64,000 nt of DNA from Microbispora triticiradicis (GTDB lineage Bacteria; Actinomycetota; Actinomycetes; Streptosporangiales; Streptosporangiaceae): contig QFZU02000178.1 in NCBI GenBank assembly GCA_003260025.2, forward strand, positions 1 through 64,000. The letters run 5' to 3'. Positions 1 to 8,397 of this stretch are shown piece after piece (the first letter of the stretch is position 1; every line of letters starts with the position of its first letter). Both the position numbers and the translations under genes were made by a program. The notes beneath the pieces were generated by a model. That model saw only the letters and a list, made by a program, of their open reading frames with translations. It was not told where the DNA came from and ran no database searches.

Positions 1-44
1 GCCGGCGTACTGCCGGCGCGGGCGGTCAGGTGTCCCGGTGTGGC

Positions 45-2270
45 TCAGGTGAGCTGGATGTAGTCCAGTTCGGCGTTGCCGGTGCCACCGGAGAACCCGG
101 GAGAGCCCTTGGCCAGGCGGATCACGTTGTATCCGGCCTTGAGGCCGACCGTGGTGCCGGTGGTCGCGCCGAACTGGCCCCAGCCGGAGGTGGCCGGGTA
201 GCTGACGGCGCCCCACGATCCGCCGTTCACGGCCAGGCCCTGGGTGGCGGTGGCGCCGCCGCCGTTGGCGTAGCCGATGGTCATCGTGTAGGTGCGGGCG
301 GCCGGCACGTTCACCACGAAGTCGACGTAGCTGTCGGTGCTGTGCGTGCTCGTGGCGTTGTCGATGCGGCCCACGTAGCCGCCCTCGGACGCGCTGGAGG
401 CGGTCAGCCGCTGCGCGCGGAAGACCGAGGCGTCCTCCGCCTCGTACCGCTGCTGATACGACGGCACCCCGCTGGCCGGCTGGACGACCACGTGGTACCC
501 GTCGGAGGCGGCCATGTTCGGCACGATCACCAGCAGCTGGTCGCCGGTCACCCGATAGACGGCGCTGGAGACGGAGGTGGCCGCCGGGGCCGCGGTGAAG
601 CGGCTCTGCGTGTGCGTGGACTCCACCGTCACCTGGACGGAGGGGCCGAGCGCGCCGATGCCGGTCAGCCGGACCGTGTTGGTACCGGCCTCGTTGCCCA
701 GGACCACGTTCACGATCTTGCGGGTGCCGTCGTAGGAGGCGAAGCCGTCCAGCCCGGTCTGGTTCGGCGGGGTGGTGGTGACCATCCGGCCGGCCATGTC
801 GCCGTACCACTTGTAGAGCCACCAGGTCCCGGTCGGCTGGGTGTTGTTGGTCACCAGCCCGTTCATGGTGCCGTACTCGTACCAGAACGCCCGGTGCGCC
901 GACTCGACCCCGGCCCGCTCGAACTTGGCCACGTAGCTGGCGATCCGGCCGGGGACGTCCACCTCGCTCGTCGCGGCGTACTCGTTGATCGAGATCCGCC
1001 GGGGGCTGATGCCCAGCGACGACTCCAGCGCGCGGTAGTCGGCGATGTTGGCGGCGATGTTGTTGGGGCTGCCCAGCTCATGCCAGCAGATGATGTCCGG
1101 CAGCGTGCCGGCCGCCTTGGCGCTGCTGAGGAACGACGACAACCACGAGCGGTTGTAGTAGGAGATGCTCGGCCCCACGATCGGCGTCGTGGTGTCCAGC
1201 GCCCGCACCGCCCGGTAGGTGCGGGACCAGCCGTCGTTGAAGGCCCCGGCGGCGGAGGTGTTCCACGTCCAGTCCGGCTCGTTCCACAGCTCCCAGCCCA
1301 GGATGTTGGTCACCGAGGTCGCGTTCAGCCGCGCGCGGACCATCGTGTCCACCTTGGCGAGCCAGTCGTTCCAGCTCACCCACTTGTACGGGAAGTTGGG
1401 GTAGATGTCCGGCATCCGGATGTACTCCCCCGCGCCGACCCGGGTGGCCTGCGGCGCCACCAGCAGCGAGTCTCCGCCGGGCGGCTGGCCGTTGGGCCGC
1501 TGTCCCACTCCGGGGGCCGGCTGCGTCAGCGAGTTGACCTTCAGCGGCAACAGGGTCGAGTCCGCGGGCTTGCCGTTCTCCGCCAGTCCGTACAGACCGC
1601 CGGTCGCCACGTGGGTGACCGGCCGGAACGGGGAGCCGACGGCCACGGTCAGCACCTTCCCCACGGGGTTCGACGGGGGCGTGCTACCGGAGGGGCTCGG
1701 TGACGGACTGGGTGACGGGCTCGGTGAGGGGCTTGGTGAGGGGCCCTGTGACGGGCTCTGTGACGGGCTCTGTGACGGGCTCTGTGACGGGCTCTGCGAC
1801 GGGGACGCGCTCGGACTCGTGTCGGGCGACTGGGTGGGGCTCGCCGACGGGCTGCTGACGGCGCCGGTGCAGGGGGTGCCGTTGAGGGCGAAGTTCGCGG
1901 GGACGGGGTTGGAGCCGTTCCAGGACGCGTTGAAGCCGAAGCCGGCCGAGCCGCCGGTGGGGATGGAGGCGTTGTAGCCGGCGTCGGTGACGGTCACCTG
2001 CGCGCCCGACTGGGTGTAGCTGCCGTTCCACAGCTGGGAGATGGTCTGTCCGGCGCCGAACGACCAGGTCAGCTTCCAGCCGCTGATCGGGTCGCCGATG
2101 TTGTCGACGCTGACGCTCGCGCCGAAACCACCCGGCCACTCGCTGCTGATCGTGTAGGTGACCTGGCAGCCGGCCGCCGCCTGGGCGGCCGGCGCGAGGG
2201 TGAGGGCGGTGGCCCCGGCACAGACGACGGCGGCCAGCGCCGTCCCCGATCGAAGGGAGAAGAGTCGCAT
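45..2270 (-). CDS. Secreted modular glycoside hydrolase (CBM2 - clan GH-A catalytic domain - CBM35-like)
   Basis: Predicted extracellular plant cell wall hydrolase of 741 aa. Residues 1-32 form a signal peptide ending in AQA. Residues 34-136 are a CBM2 cellulose-binding module (GCQVTYTISSEWPGGFG, WNGSYTQ, FGFNASWNGSNPVPANF). A Ser/Pro/Gln linker follows to about residue 200. The catalytic domain carries ELWNEPDW (Asn330-Glu331, likely acid/base) and ISINEYA (Glu430, likely nucleophile), the arrangement of clan GH-A; the domain looks GH39-like but I cannot fix the family. About residues 605-741 (YEAEDA ... AELDYIQLT) form a CBM35/CBM6-type module. The ATG at 2270 is chosen over an in-frame upstream ATG because AGAGGA lies just before it and the signal peptide starts there. 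The linker DNA holds a 12-bp tandem repeat (about 1741-1800). Confidence 0.85.
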   Translation of the reverse strand: MRLFSLRSGTALAAVVCAGATALTLAPAAQAAAGCQVTYTISSEWPGGFGASVSVDNIGDPISGWKLTWSFGAGQTISQLWNGSYTQSGAQVTVTDAGYNASIPTGGSAGFGFNASWNGSNPVPANFALNGTPCTGAVSSPSASPTQSPDTSPSASPSQSPSQSPSQSPSQSPSQGPSPSPSPSPSPSPSPSPSGSTPPSNPVGKVLTVAVGSPFRPVTHVATGGLYGLAENGKPADSTLLPLKVNSLTQPAPGVGQRPNGQPPGGDSLLVAPQATRVGAGEYIRMPDIYPNFPYKWVSWNDWLAKVDTMVRARLNATSVTNILGWELWNEPDWTWNTSAAGAFNDGWSRTYRAVRALDTTTPIVGPSISYYNRSWLSSFLSSAKAAGTLPDIICWHELGSPNNIAANIADYRALESSLGISPRRISINEYAATSEVDVPGRIASYVAKFERAGVESAHRAFWYEYGTMNGLVTNNTQPTGTWWLYKWYGDMAGRMVTTTPPNQTGLDGFASYDGTRKIVNVVLGNEAGTNTVRLTGIGALGPSVQVTVESTHTQSRFTAAPAATSVSSAVYRVTGDQLLVIVPNMAASDGYHVVVQPASGVPSYQQRYEAEDASVFRAQRLTASSASEGGYVGRIDNATSTHSTDSYVDFVVNVPAARTYTMTIGYANGGGATATQGLAVNGGSWGAVSYPATSGWGQFGATTGTTVGLKAGYNVIRLAKGSPGFSGGTGNAELDYIQLT

Positions 2271-2621
2271 GTGTGTCCTCTGAAGCGGTGGTGGGTTGGA
2301 GAGGAGAGCCTGGGCGGGAGCCGCTGGGGCGGGGCGCGAAGTTGCCGAGATACCGGTTTCCGACTGGTTGCCGATGGCGGGGCGACTGACCGGGGAACGA
2401 GAACCTTCACGCATTCCACGTGCCACATTCGCCGCATCGCCGCTCGTGGTGAGCCCGACAAACGGTTTCCTTCATAGTGACTTCGGGTTCGCAGCCGGAC
2501 CGTACGCACGTCGTGGTTCGGGCGTCAACGGACGGGTCTGCGGCGCACGGCGGGTCGCCCGGCACGGCACCGTCCCGGTGCCGCCCACGGGGTGTGCGGC
2601 GTCCCCGAGCGATCACCGGTT

Positions 2622-2635
2622 GGGCTGAAAGTTAC
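2622..2635. promoter_or_regulatory. Weak DosR/OsdR-like half-matched box upstream of pflB
   Basis: GGGCTGAAAGTTAC, reverse complement GTAACTTTCAGCCC. It partly matches the DosR/DevR-type palindrome GGGACTTTNGTCCC, keeping ACTTT and the CCC end. It lies 33 bp upstream of a better box (2668-2681). Alone it would be unconvincing. The 2271-2762 interval is the divergent intergenic region between the hydrolase and pflB, and I see no gene in it. Confidence 0.3.
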
Positions 2636-2667
2636 ACGGGGCCGCCGATGGCCGACCTGTCGCGCGG

Positions 2668-2681
2668 ATGACTTTGGTCCT
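2668..2681. promoter_or_regulatory. DosR/OsdR-like palindrome upstream of pflB
   Basis: ATGACTTTGGTCCT matches the core of the actinobacterial hypoxia box GGGACTTTNGTCCC (GACTTTGGTCC intact). It lies about 80 bp before the pflB start. A 14-mer differing at one position (ATGACCTTGGTCCT on the minus strand) occurs at 11129-11142 upstream of adhE, so one regulator probably controls both operons. Confidence 0.6.
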
Positions 2682-2762
2682 CGTGATCGGTGACCTCCGC
2701 TCGGCGAGGACGACGGCCCCAGGGTCGACAGTGAGAGCGGACACCGACGAGAGGGGCCGGCG

Positions 2763-5099
2763 ATGACGGTCACACAGCCCAGGGAGCATGGGACCAGCGA
2801 GCATGGGACCAGCGAGCATGGGGCCAGCGAGCATGGGGCCAGGCGGCGTGGAGCCGGGCAGGAGGCGGCCGCGCACGGCGCGTGGCGCGGTTTCCGCGGC
2901 ACGGCCTGGCGCGAGCGGATCGACGTGCGCGACTTCATCCAGGCCAACTACACGCCGTACCAAGGCGACGAGTCGTTCCTGGCAGGCCCCACCGAGCGGA
3001 CCCGCGCGGTGTGGGCGGAGGTGTCGGGCCTGTTCCCTGAGGAGCGGCGGCGCGGAGTGTACGACGTGGACACCGCCACGCCTTCCTCCATCACCTCGCA
3101 TCGGCCCGGCTACATCGACTGCGGCCGTGAGCTGATCGTCGGCCTGCAGACCGACGCCCCGCTGAAGCGGGCCATCATGCCGGCGGGCGGGCTGCGGATG
3201 GTGGAGAACGGCCTCGCCGCGTACGGGTACACGCTCGCCCCCCAGGTGAAGGAGATTTTCACCAGGTATCGCAAGACGCACAACGACGGCGTCTTCGACG
3301 CCTACACCCCCGAGATCCGGGCGGCCCGCCGCGCCGGGGTCATCACCGGCCTGCCCGACGCGTACGGCCGCGGGCGCATCATCGGCGACTACCGGCGCGT
3401 CGCCCTCTACGGCGTGGACCGGCTGGTCGAGGCCAAACGGGCCGAGCTGCACTCGCTCGACGGAGAGTTCTCCACCGACGCGGTCGTCCGCGACCGGGAG
3501 GAACTGGCCGAGCAGATCCGCGCGCTGGGCGAGCTCAAAACCATGGCCGCCTCCTACGGTCACGACATCTCCCACCCCGCCGCGACGGCCCACGAGGCGA
3601 TCCAGTGGCTGTACTTCGCCTACCTCGCCGCCGTCAAGGAGCAGAACGGCGCGGCGATGTCCCTCGGCCGCACCTCCACCTTCGTGGACGTCTACCTGGA
3701 GCGGGACCTCGCCGAGGGGTGGCTCACCGAGCAGGAGGCCCAGGAGCTCGTCGACGACTTCGTGATCAAGCTGCGCATCGTCCGCTTCCTGCGCACCCCT
3801 GAGTACGACCAGCTCTTCTCCGGCGACCCGACCTGGGTCACCGAGTCGATCGGCGGCATCGGCGCCGACGGCAGGCCTCTGGTCACCCGCACCAGCTACC
3901 GCTACCTGCAGACGCTGCGCAACCTCGGCCCGGCGCCGGAGCCGAACCTGACCGTCTTCTGGTCGCCACGCCTGCCGGAGCCGTTCAAGCGCTTCTGCGC
4001 CCGCCTGTCCATCGAGACGAGCTCGATCCAGTACGAGAGCGACGAGCTGATGCGGCCGGCGTACGGCGACGACACCGCCATCGCCTGCTGCGTCTCGGCC
4101 GCCCCCGTGGGCAGGCAGATGCAGTTCTTCGGCGCCCGCGTCAACCTCGCCAAGACCCTGCTGTACGCGATCAACGGCGGCCGGGACGAGATCAGCGGCG
4201 AGCAGGTCGGCCCCGCCTACCCCGCGCTGACCGGCGACGTGCTCGACTACGAGGAGGTCGCGGCGGCATTCGACCGGATGATGGACTGGCTGGCGAAGAC
4301 GTACGTGAACGCCCTGAACGTCATCCACTACATGCACGACAAGTACGCCTACGAGCGCATCGAGATGGCGCTGCACGACTATCCCGTCAAGCGCACGCTC
4401 GCCTGCGGCATCGCGGGCCTGTCGGTGGCCGCCGACAGCCTGTCGGCCATCAGGCACGCGAAGGTCCGCGTGCTCCGCGACGTGACCGGGCTGGCCGTGG
4501 ACTACGTGGTGGAGGGCGACTACCCGGCGTACGGCAACAACGACGACCGCGCCGACGCCATCGCGGCGGACCTGGTGCGGGCGTTCATGGACAAGATCCG
4601 CCGCCACCCGGCCTACCGGGACGCCGAGCACACCCAGTCGGTGCTCACCATCACCTCCAACGTGGTCTACGGCAGGCACACCGGCAACACCCCCGACGGG
4701 CGCAGGGCCGGCACGCCGTTCGCCCCCGGCGCCAACCCGATGAACGGCCGCGACCGGCACGGCCTGGTCGCCTCGGCGCTGTCGGTGGCCAAGCTCCCCT
4801 ACGACCAGGCGCAGGACGGCATCTCGCTGACCAGCACCGTCACCCCCGAAGGGCTGGGCCGCACGGTGGAGGACCGGGTCGCCGACCTGGTGGGCGTGCT
4901 CGACGGCTACTTCGACGCGGGCGGCTTCCACATGAACGTCAACGTGCTCGACCGGGCCACGCTGGTCGACGCGATGGACCACCCCGAGAAGTACCCCCAG
5001 CTCACGATCCGGGTCTCCGGCTACGCCGTGAACTTCGTCCGGCTCACCCGCGAGCAGCAGCAGGACGTGATCGACCGCACCTTCCACGGACGGCTGTGA
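2763..5099 (+). CDS. pflB: Pyruvate formate-lyase (formate C-acetyltransferase)
   Basis: Glycyl-radical enzyme converting pyruvate and CoA to acetyl-CoA and formate in anaerobic metabolism. The 778-aa product has the paired active-site cysteines Cys442-Cys443 ([11 protein letters not shown]) and the C-terminal glycyl-radical loop RVSGYAV with Gly753. The family is usually about 760 aa. The extra N-terminal residues come from a 15-bp tandem repeat (about 2788-2840) encoding EHG(T/A)S units, absent from the canonical fold. The ATG at 2763 follows GAGAGGGG. The stop overlaps the pflA start (TGATG). DosR/OsdR-like boxes lie upstream. PFL is uncommon in filamentous actinomycetes because the radical is destroyed by oxygen. 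Confidence 0.95.
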   Translation: MTVTQPREHGTSEHGTSEHGASEHGARRRGAGQEAAAHGAWRGFRGTAWRERIDVRDFIQANYTPYQGDESFLAGPTERTRAVWAEVSGLFPEERRRGVYDVDTATPSSITSHRPGYIDCGRELIVGLQTDAPLKRAIMPAGGLRMVENGLAAYGYTLAPQVKEIFTRYRKTHNDGVFDAYTPEIRAARRAGVITGLPDAYGRGRIIGDYRRVALYGVDRLVEAKRAELHSLDGEFSTDAVVRDREELAEQIRALGELKTMAASYGHDISHPAATAHEAIQWLYFAYLAAVKEQNGAAMSLGRTSTFVDVYLERDLAEGWLTEQEAQELVDDFVIKLRIVRFLRTPEYDQLFSGDPTWVTESIGGIGADGRPLVTRTSYRYLQTLRNLGPAPEPNLTVFWSPRLPEPFKRFCARLSIETSSIQYESDELMRPAYGDDTAIACCVSAAPVGRQMQFFGARVNLAKTLLYAINGGRDEISGEQVGPAYPALTGDVLDYEEVAAAFDRMMDWLAKTYVNALNVIHYMHDKYAYERIEMALHDYPVKRTLACGIAGLSVAADSLSAIRHAKVRVLRDVTGLAVDYVVEGDYPAYGNNDDRADAIAADLVRAFMDKIRRHPAYRDAEHTQSVLTITSNVVYGRHTGNTPDGRRAGTPFAPGANPMNGRDRHGLVASALSVAKLPYDQAQDGISLTSTVTPEGLGRTVEDRVADLVGVLDGYFDAGGFHMNVNVLDRATLVDAMDHPEKYPQLTIRVSGYAVNFVRLTREQQQDVIDRTFHGRL
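2788..2843 (+). repeat. 15-bp tandem repeat inside pflB
   Basis: About 3.7 copies of GAGCATGGGACCAGC (later copies GAGCATGGGGCCAGC). They are in frame and encode [19 protein letters not shown] near the PFL N-terminus. The unit is a multiple of three, so copy-number change would leave the frame intact. Confidence 0.85.
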
Positions 5100-5956
5100 T
5101 GCCGGAGAAGCCGCTGGACGACCCCGTCGCCCGGCTCCGCCAGGACCCTGTCGCCCGGCTCCGCCACGAATCCATTGCCCGGCTCCGCCGGGACGCAGCC
5201 GCCGAGCTGTGCCAGGCGGAGCCGGCGGCGGGCTCCGGCGTCATCGAGTCGTGGGATCTGTCGGTCGGGGTGGACGGTCCCGGCACCCGCTTCGTGGTGT
5301 TCACCTGCGGGTGCCCGCTGCGCTGCCTGTACTGCCACAACCCCGAGACCTGGCGCATGCGTGACGGCAGCCGGGTCACGGTGGACGAGGTCATGACGGA
5401 GGTGGACCGCTACCGCCGGTTCATCTCCGTCGCCGGCGGCGGGGTGACGCTCAGCGGCGGCGAACCGCTGCTGCAGCCTCGCTTCACCGGAGAACTGCTG
5501 CGCCGCTGCCACGAGAGCGGCCTGCACACCGCGCTGGACACCTCGGGCTTCCTCGGCGACCGCGCGAGCGACGCGCTGCTCGCCGACACCGACCTCGTGC
5601 TGCTCGACATCAAGTCGTACGACCCGCGGGGCTACCGGCGGCTGACCGGGGCGAGCCTGGAGCCGACCCTGCGCTTCGCCCGCCGGCTGGCCGACCTGGG
5701 CCGCCCGGTCTGGGTGCGGTTCGTCCTCGTTCCCGGCCTCACCGACGGAGAGGACAACGTGGACGGCCTCGCCCGGTTCGTCGCGACGCTCGGCAACGTC
5801 GAGCGGGTCGACGTGCTGCCCTTCCACCGCATGGCCGCCGGCAAGTACGCCCGGCTCGGGCTCACGTTCCCCCTGGCCGACGTCGAACCCCCGGGCCACG
5901 CCCTGCTCGATCGCGTACACGCCCAGTTCGCCGCCCACGGCGTCACCAGCGTCTGA
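5099..5956 (+). CDS. pflA: Pyruvate formate-lyase activating enzyme (radical SAM)
   Basis: Radical SAM enzyme that installs the glycyl radical on PFL using S-adenosylmethionine and a 4Fe-4S cluster. The cluster motif is Cys72-x3-Cys76-x2-Cys79 (CPLRCLYCHNPETW), followed by the SAM-binding SGGEPLLQ segment. Length is 285 aa. The ATG at 5099 overlaps the pflB stop (TGATG), implying translational coupling; a GTG one codon earlier is possible. About 25 N-terminal residues consist of a degenerate 24-bp repeat encoding PVARLRQD-type units (about 5118-5195) before the real domain begins near IESWDLSVG. Both genes of this operon therefore carry added N-terminal repeats. Confidence 0.95.
   Translation: MPEKPLDDPVARLRQDPVARLRHESIARLRRDAAAELCQAEPAAGSGVIESWDLSVGVDGPGTRFVVFTCGCPLRCLYCHNPETWRMRDGSRVTVDEVMTEVDRYRRFISVAGGGVTLSGGEPLLQPRFTGELLRRCHESGLHTALDTSGFLGDRASDALLADTDLVLLDIKSYDPRGYRRLTGASLEPTLRFARRLADLGRPVWVRFVLVPGLTDGEDNVDGLARFVATLGNVERVDVLPFHRMAAGKYARLGLTFPLADVEPPGHALLDRVHAQFAAHGVTSV
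5118..5195 (+). repeat. 24-bp tandem repeat inside pflA
   Basis: Three imperfect copies of a unit containing GCCCGGCTCCGCCA, in frame, giving DPVARLRQ-DPVARLRH-ESIARLRR. The neighbouring pflB start carries an unrelated 15-bp repeat. Confidence 0.75.
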
Positions 5957-6026
5957 CCGGCGGGGGGCCGCCCGGCGCACGAGCCGATCGCGGCCCGGAC
6001 CGGAAGCGACGTTCAGCGCGGGGTCC

Positions 6027-6044
6027 GGAGACCTTCGGGCCTCC
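6027..6044. terminator. Hairpin with TTCG tetraloop between pflA and the CPBP gene
   Basis: GGAGACC-TTCG-GGCCTCC, a 7-bp stem with one mismatch around a stable TTCG loop. It lies between convergent genes, so it could end transcription on both strands. Confidence 0.5.
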
Positions 6045-6104
6045 CCGCACCGGGCTTCCGGCGGCAGGGTCGAGTCTGCCCGGACAGCGTGAGCGCCCCG
6101 GTCG

Positions 6105-6875
6105 TCACCGAGAGGACCGTCCGGGCCACGCGGCCACGACGAGCACGGCCACGGCGGCGGCGGCGATCCCGCTCACGACCGGGTCGTAGTGCGACTCGTG
6201 GTCGGGGAAGAGGGACCAGCCGACGTTGGAGGCGGCGTGGCAGACGATCGCGGCGAGCACGCTCGCGCTGCGCTCGTACAGCCAGACGATGATGACCCGT
6301 AGCGCCACTGTTTAGCGGAACTGCCCCGCGATCCACAGCGGGCCGTGGCCGGCCTGCGCGTACGGGACGAGGTGCCAGACGGCCCACACCACGCCCAGCA
6401 CGACGCCGGTGGCCGGCACGCTCAGGCGGGTGCGCAACGGATCAGTGGCGTAGGCGGTCCAGCCCGCCTCCTCACAGGCCGCAGAGGCGAGGAACACGGC
6501 GAACAGCAGTGGAATCTCGATCAGCGCGACTCGCGGCTCGGGCAGCGACCGGCCCAGGAGGACCAGCACGGCGTAGGAGGCCGCCATCACCCCCAGCGGC
6601 ACCGCGAACGCGAGTGCGTACCAGCCGGAATCGGGGGCGGCACGCCAGTCGACGATGCGCAGCAGCAGCCGTCTCACGGCTCCGCTCGGCTCATGACGCC
6701 GGACGAGCGACATCGCCGCCAGCAGGGGGCAGCACGCCATCAGAGCGCTGACGGGCAGGTTCTCCGACAGGCGGTCGAGCACGGCGCCGGCCGGCCAGAA
6801 GGGCGCAGACAAGGCGAAGGTCAATGCGATCAGCCGCGCCGGTGACCTGTCGAGCGCTTCCGGCCACCCGCTCAC
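6105..6875 (-). pseudogene. CPBP-family intramembrane protease, interrupted by an in-frame TAA
   Basis: Multi-pass membrane protein with CPBP (CAAX protease/bacteriocin-processing) motifs: EEAGWTAYATDPLR (motif 1) and VWAVWHLVPY (motif 2). The frame is closed by TAA at 6312-6314, 187 codons after the GTG at 6875 (GAGGAG upstream). It continues without frameshift to 6105 and encodes the third motif, VCHAASNVGW, and the last helix. The only defect is this stop, which removes the HxxxN motif, so the product is probably inactive unless the stop is an error or is read through. Neighbouring genes are also decayed. Confidence 0.75.
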
Positions 6876-6941
6876 GCACTGCTCCTCAGGCCGTAGGCGA
6901 TCGCGTCCTGCCGCCGTCGATCTCCTGATGCGAGGAGTCTG

Positions 6942-7275
6942 TCAGACCCCCGTTCCCCGCGGGGCTGCCACATGCTCGGCGACCTGTCGGGCCCAGGCGC
7001 GCGCGCCCGATCGGGGTCGCGGTAGTCGCCTCCGTTCCTTGCGGCGATCCTCGAGGCGAGGAAGCCCTCGGCGTCGCGGGCGAGCCGCCCGCCGAACGTC
7101 CGGTGCCCACGCGCGCCGAGAGCGGCCGGCGCCCGGGCCGCCTGGGGAACCGGTGGGATCTCCGCCTCGTCCGCGGATGGGTCGAGCGGCCCGCTGCTGA
7201 ACAGCCACACCGGCCGTCCGGACAGCGCCGTGGCGTGCCGCCGGGCGAAGCGCCGGGCGATCGTGACGACACGTT
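6942..7275 (-). pseudogene. Flavodoxin-domain protein remnant
   Basis: The minus strand encodes a recognisable C-terminal half of an actinobacterial flavodoxin-domain protein: FARRHATALSGRPVWLFSSG, EIPPVPQA, GARGHRTFGGRL, FLASRIAARNGGDYRDP. The ending RAWARQVAEHVAAPRGTGV lies in another frame, so a frameshift near 6990-7010 separates them. The N-terminal FMN-binding half is missing. Related proteins are often found in DosR-type dormancy regulons (family knowledge), which fits the surroundings. No intact gene occupies 6876-7425. Confidence 0.6.
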
Positions 7276-7288
7276 GTCCGCACCGCTT

Positions 7289-7302
7289 GGGCCGAAAGTC
7301 CC
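7289..7302. promoter_or_regulatory. DosR/OsdR-like box upstream of the DoxX-like gene
   Basis: GGGCCGAAAGTCCC (reverse complement GGGACTTTCGGCCC), an almost complete match to GGGACTTTNGTCCC. A further GGGACTT half-site begins at 7310. It is centred about 130 bp upstream of the 7426 start. Confidence 0.6.
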
Positions 7303-7425
7303 ATGAGCGCGGGACTTCAAGACGACCGAAGCGTGCCGTACGGCTCCTGCGGCACGGCCGCTGATCGCGGTTTGCTTGAGGTGTTGAGAAGAGAGAAGAC
7401 GCGAACACGTTGAAAGGGGCCGGTC

Positions 7426-7776
7426 ATGGCCATCACCGAAGGGCGCAACCGGAGAAACCACAACCTCCACCCCGCCGCTCCCCCCGCCACGGTCCCCGCT
7501 CCCCGCGCGCACGGCGAGACGATCCCCACCAGCGCCGGCCCGGTCCGGTACGTGTGGGCCGCCGCCCGGATCGCGATCGGCTGGGTGTTCCTGTGGGCCT
7601 TCCTGGACAAGCTGTTCGGCTGGGGCTTCGCCACCCCCGCCGCCAAGGCGTGGATCAACGGCGGAAGCCCGACCACCGGCTTCCTGAACGCCCTGGGCGG
7701 AGCCGGCACCACGTTCGGGCTCGGCAGGATCTGGGCCGCCACCCCCCTGGTCCGCCGCTTCCCGATCCTGAAGTAG
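7426..7776 (+). CDS. DoxX-like membrane protein with probable internal deletion
   Basis: Small 116-aa protein with one clear membrane segment (AARIAIGWVFLWAFLDKLFG). AWINGGSPTTGFL follows, then the ending GLGRIWAATPLVRRFPILK. Full-length actinobacterial homologues that I recall are about 180 aa and have these two ends separated by several further transmembrane helices. Here TTGFLN runs straight into ALGGAGTTFGLGR, which looks like an in-frame loss of roughly 75-85 residues. The ATG at 7426 follows AAAGGGG. A DosR-like box lies upstream and a strong hairpin downstream. It may be expressed but is probably non-functional. Confidence 0.6.
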   Translation: MAITEGRNRRNHNLHPAAPPATVPAPRAHGETIPTSAGPVRYVWAAARIAIGWVFLWAFLDKLFGWGFATPAAKAWINGGSPTTGFLNALGGAGTTFGLGRIWAATPLVRRFPILK

Positions 7777-7787
7777 ACCAGGCCTGA

Positions 7788-8270
<483 letters not shown>

Positions 8271-8299
8271 TGACGAATGACAGGAGTGGACGACGCGAC

Positions 8300-8343
8300 G
8301 GCCCCCGCGGCCGGCGTCGAGGTGGACGCCGGGCGCGGGGGCC
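8300..8343. terminator. adhE terminator hairpin
   Basis: A 19-bp stem (GGCCCCCGCGG... pairing with ...CGCGGGGGCC) with one mismatch and a 6-base loop, about 55 bp past the adhE stop on the minus strand. Confidence 0.7.
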
Positions 8344-8397
8344 CAGGTGTGGCGACGGGGGTGTGGCGACGGGGTGCGCCGCCGCGATGGCGGGTGC

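Noticed and set aside
30-1703. Long plus-strand frame antisense to the glycoside hydrolase
   Set aside because: Arg/Gly/Val-rich shadow of a clear minus-strand gene; no domains.
2613-5087. Long minus-strand frame antisense to pflB
   Set aside because: Composition typical of GC-rich antisense frames; pflB is unambiguous on the plus strand.
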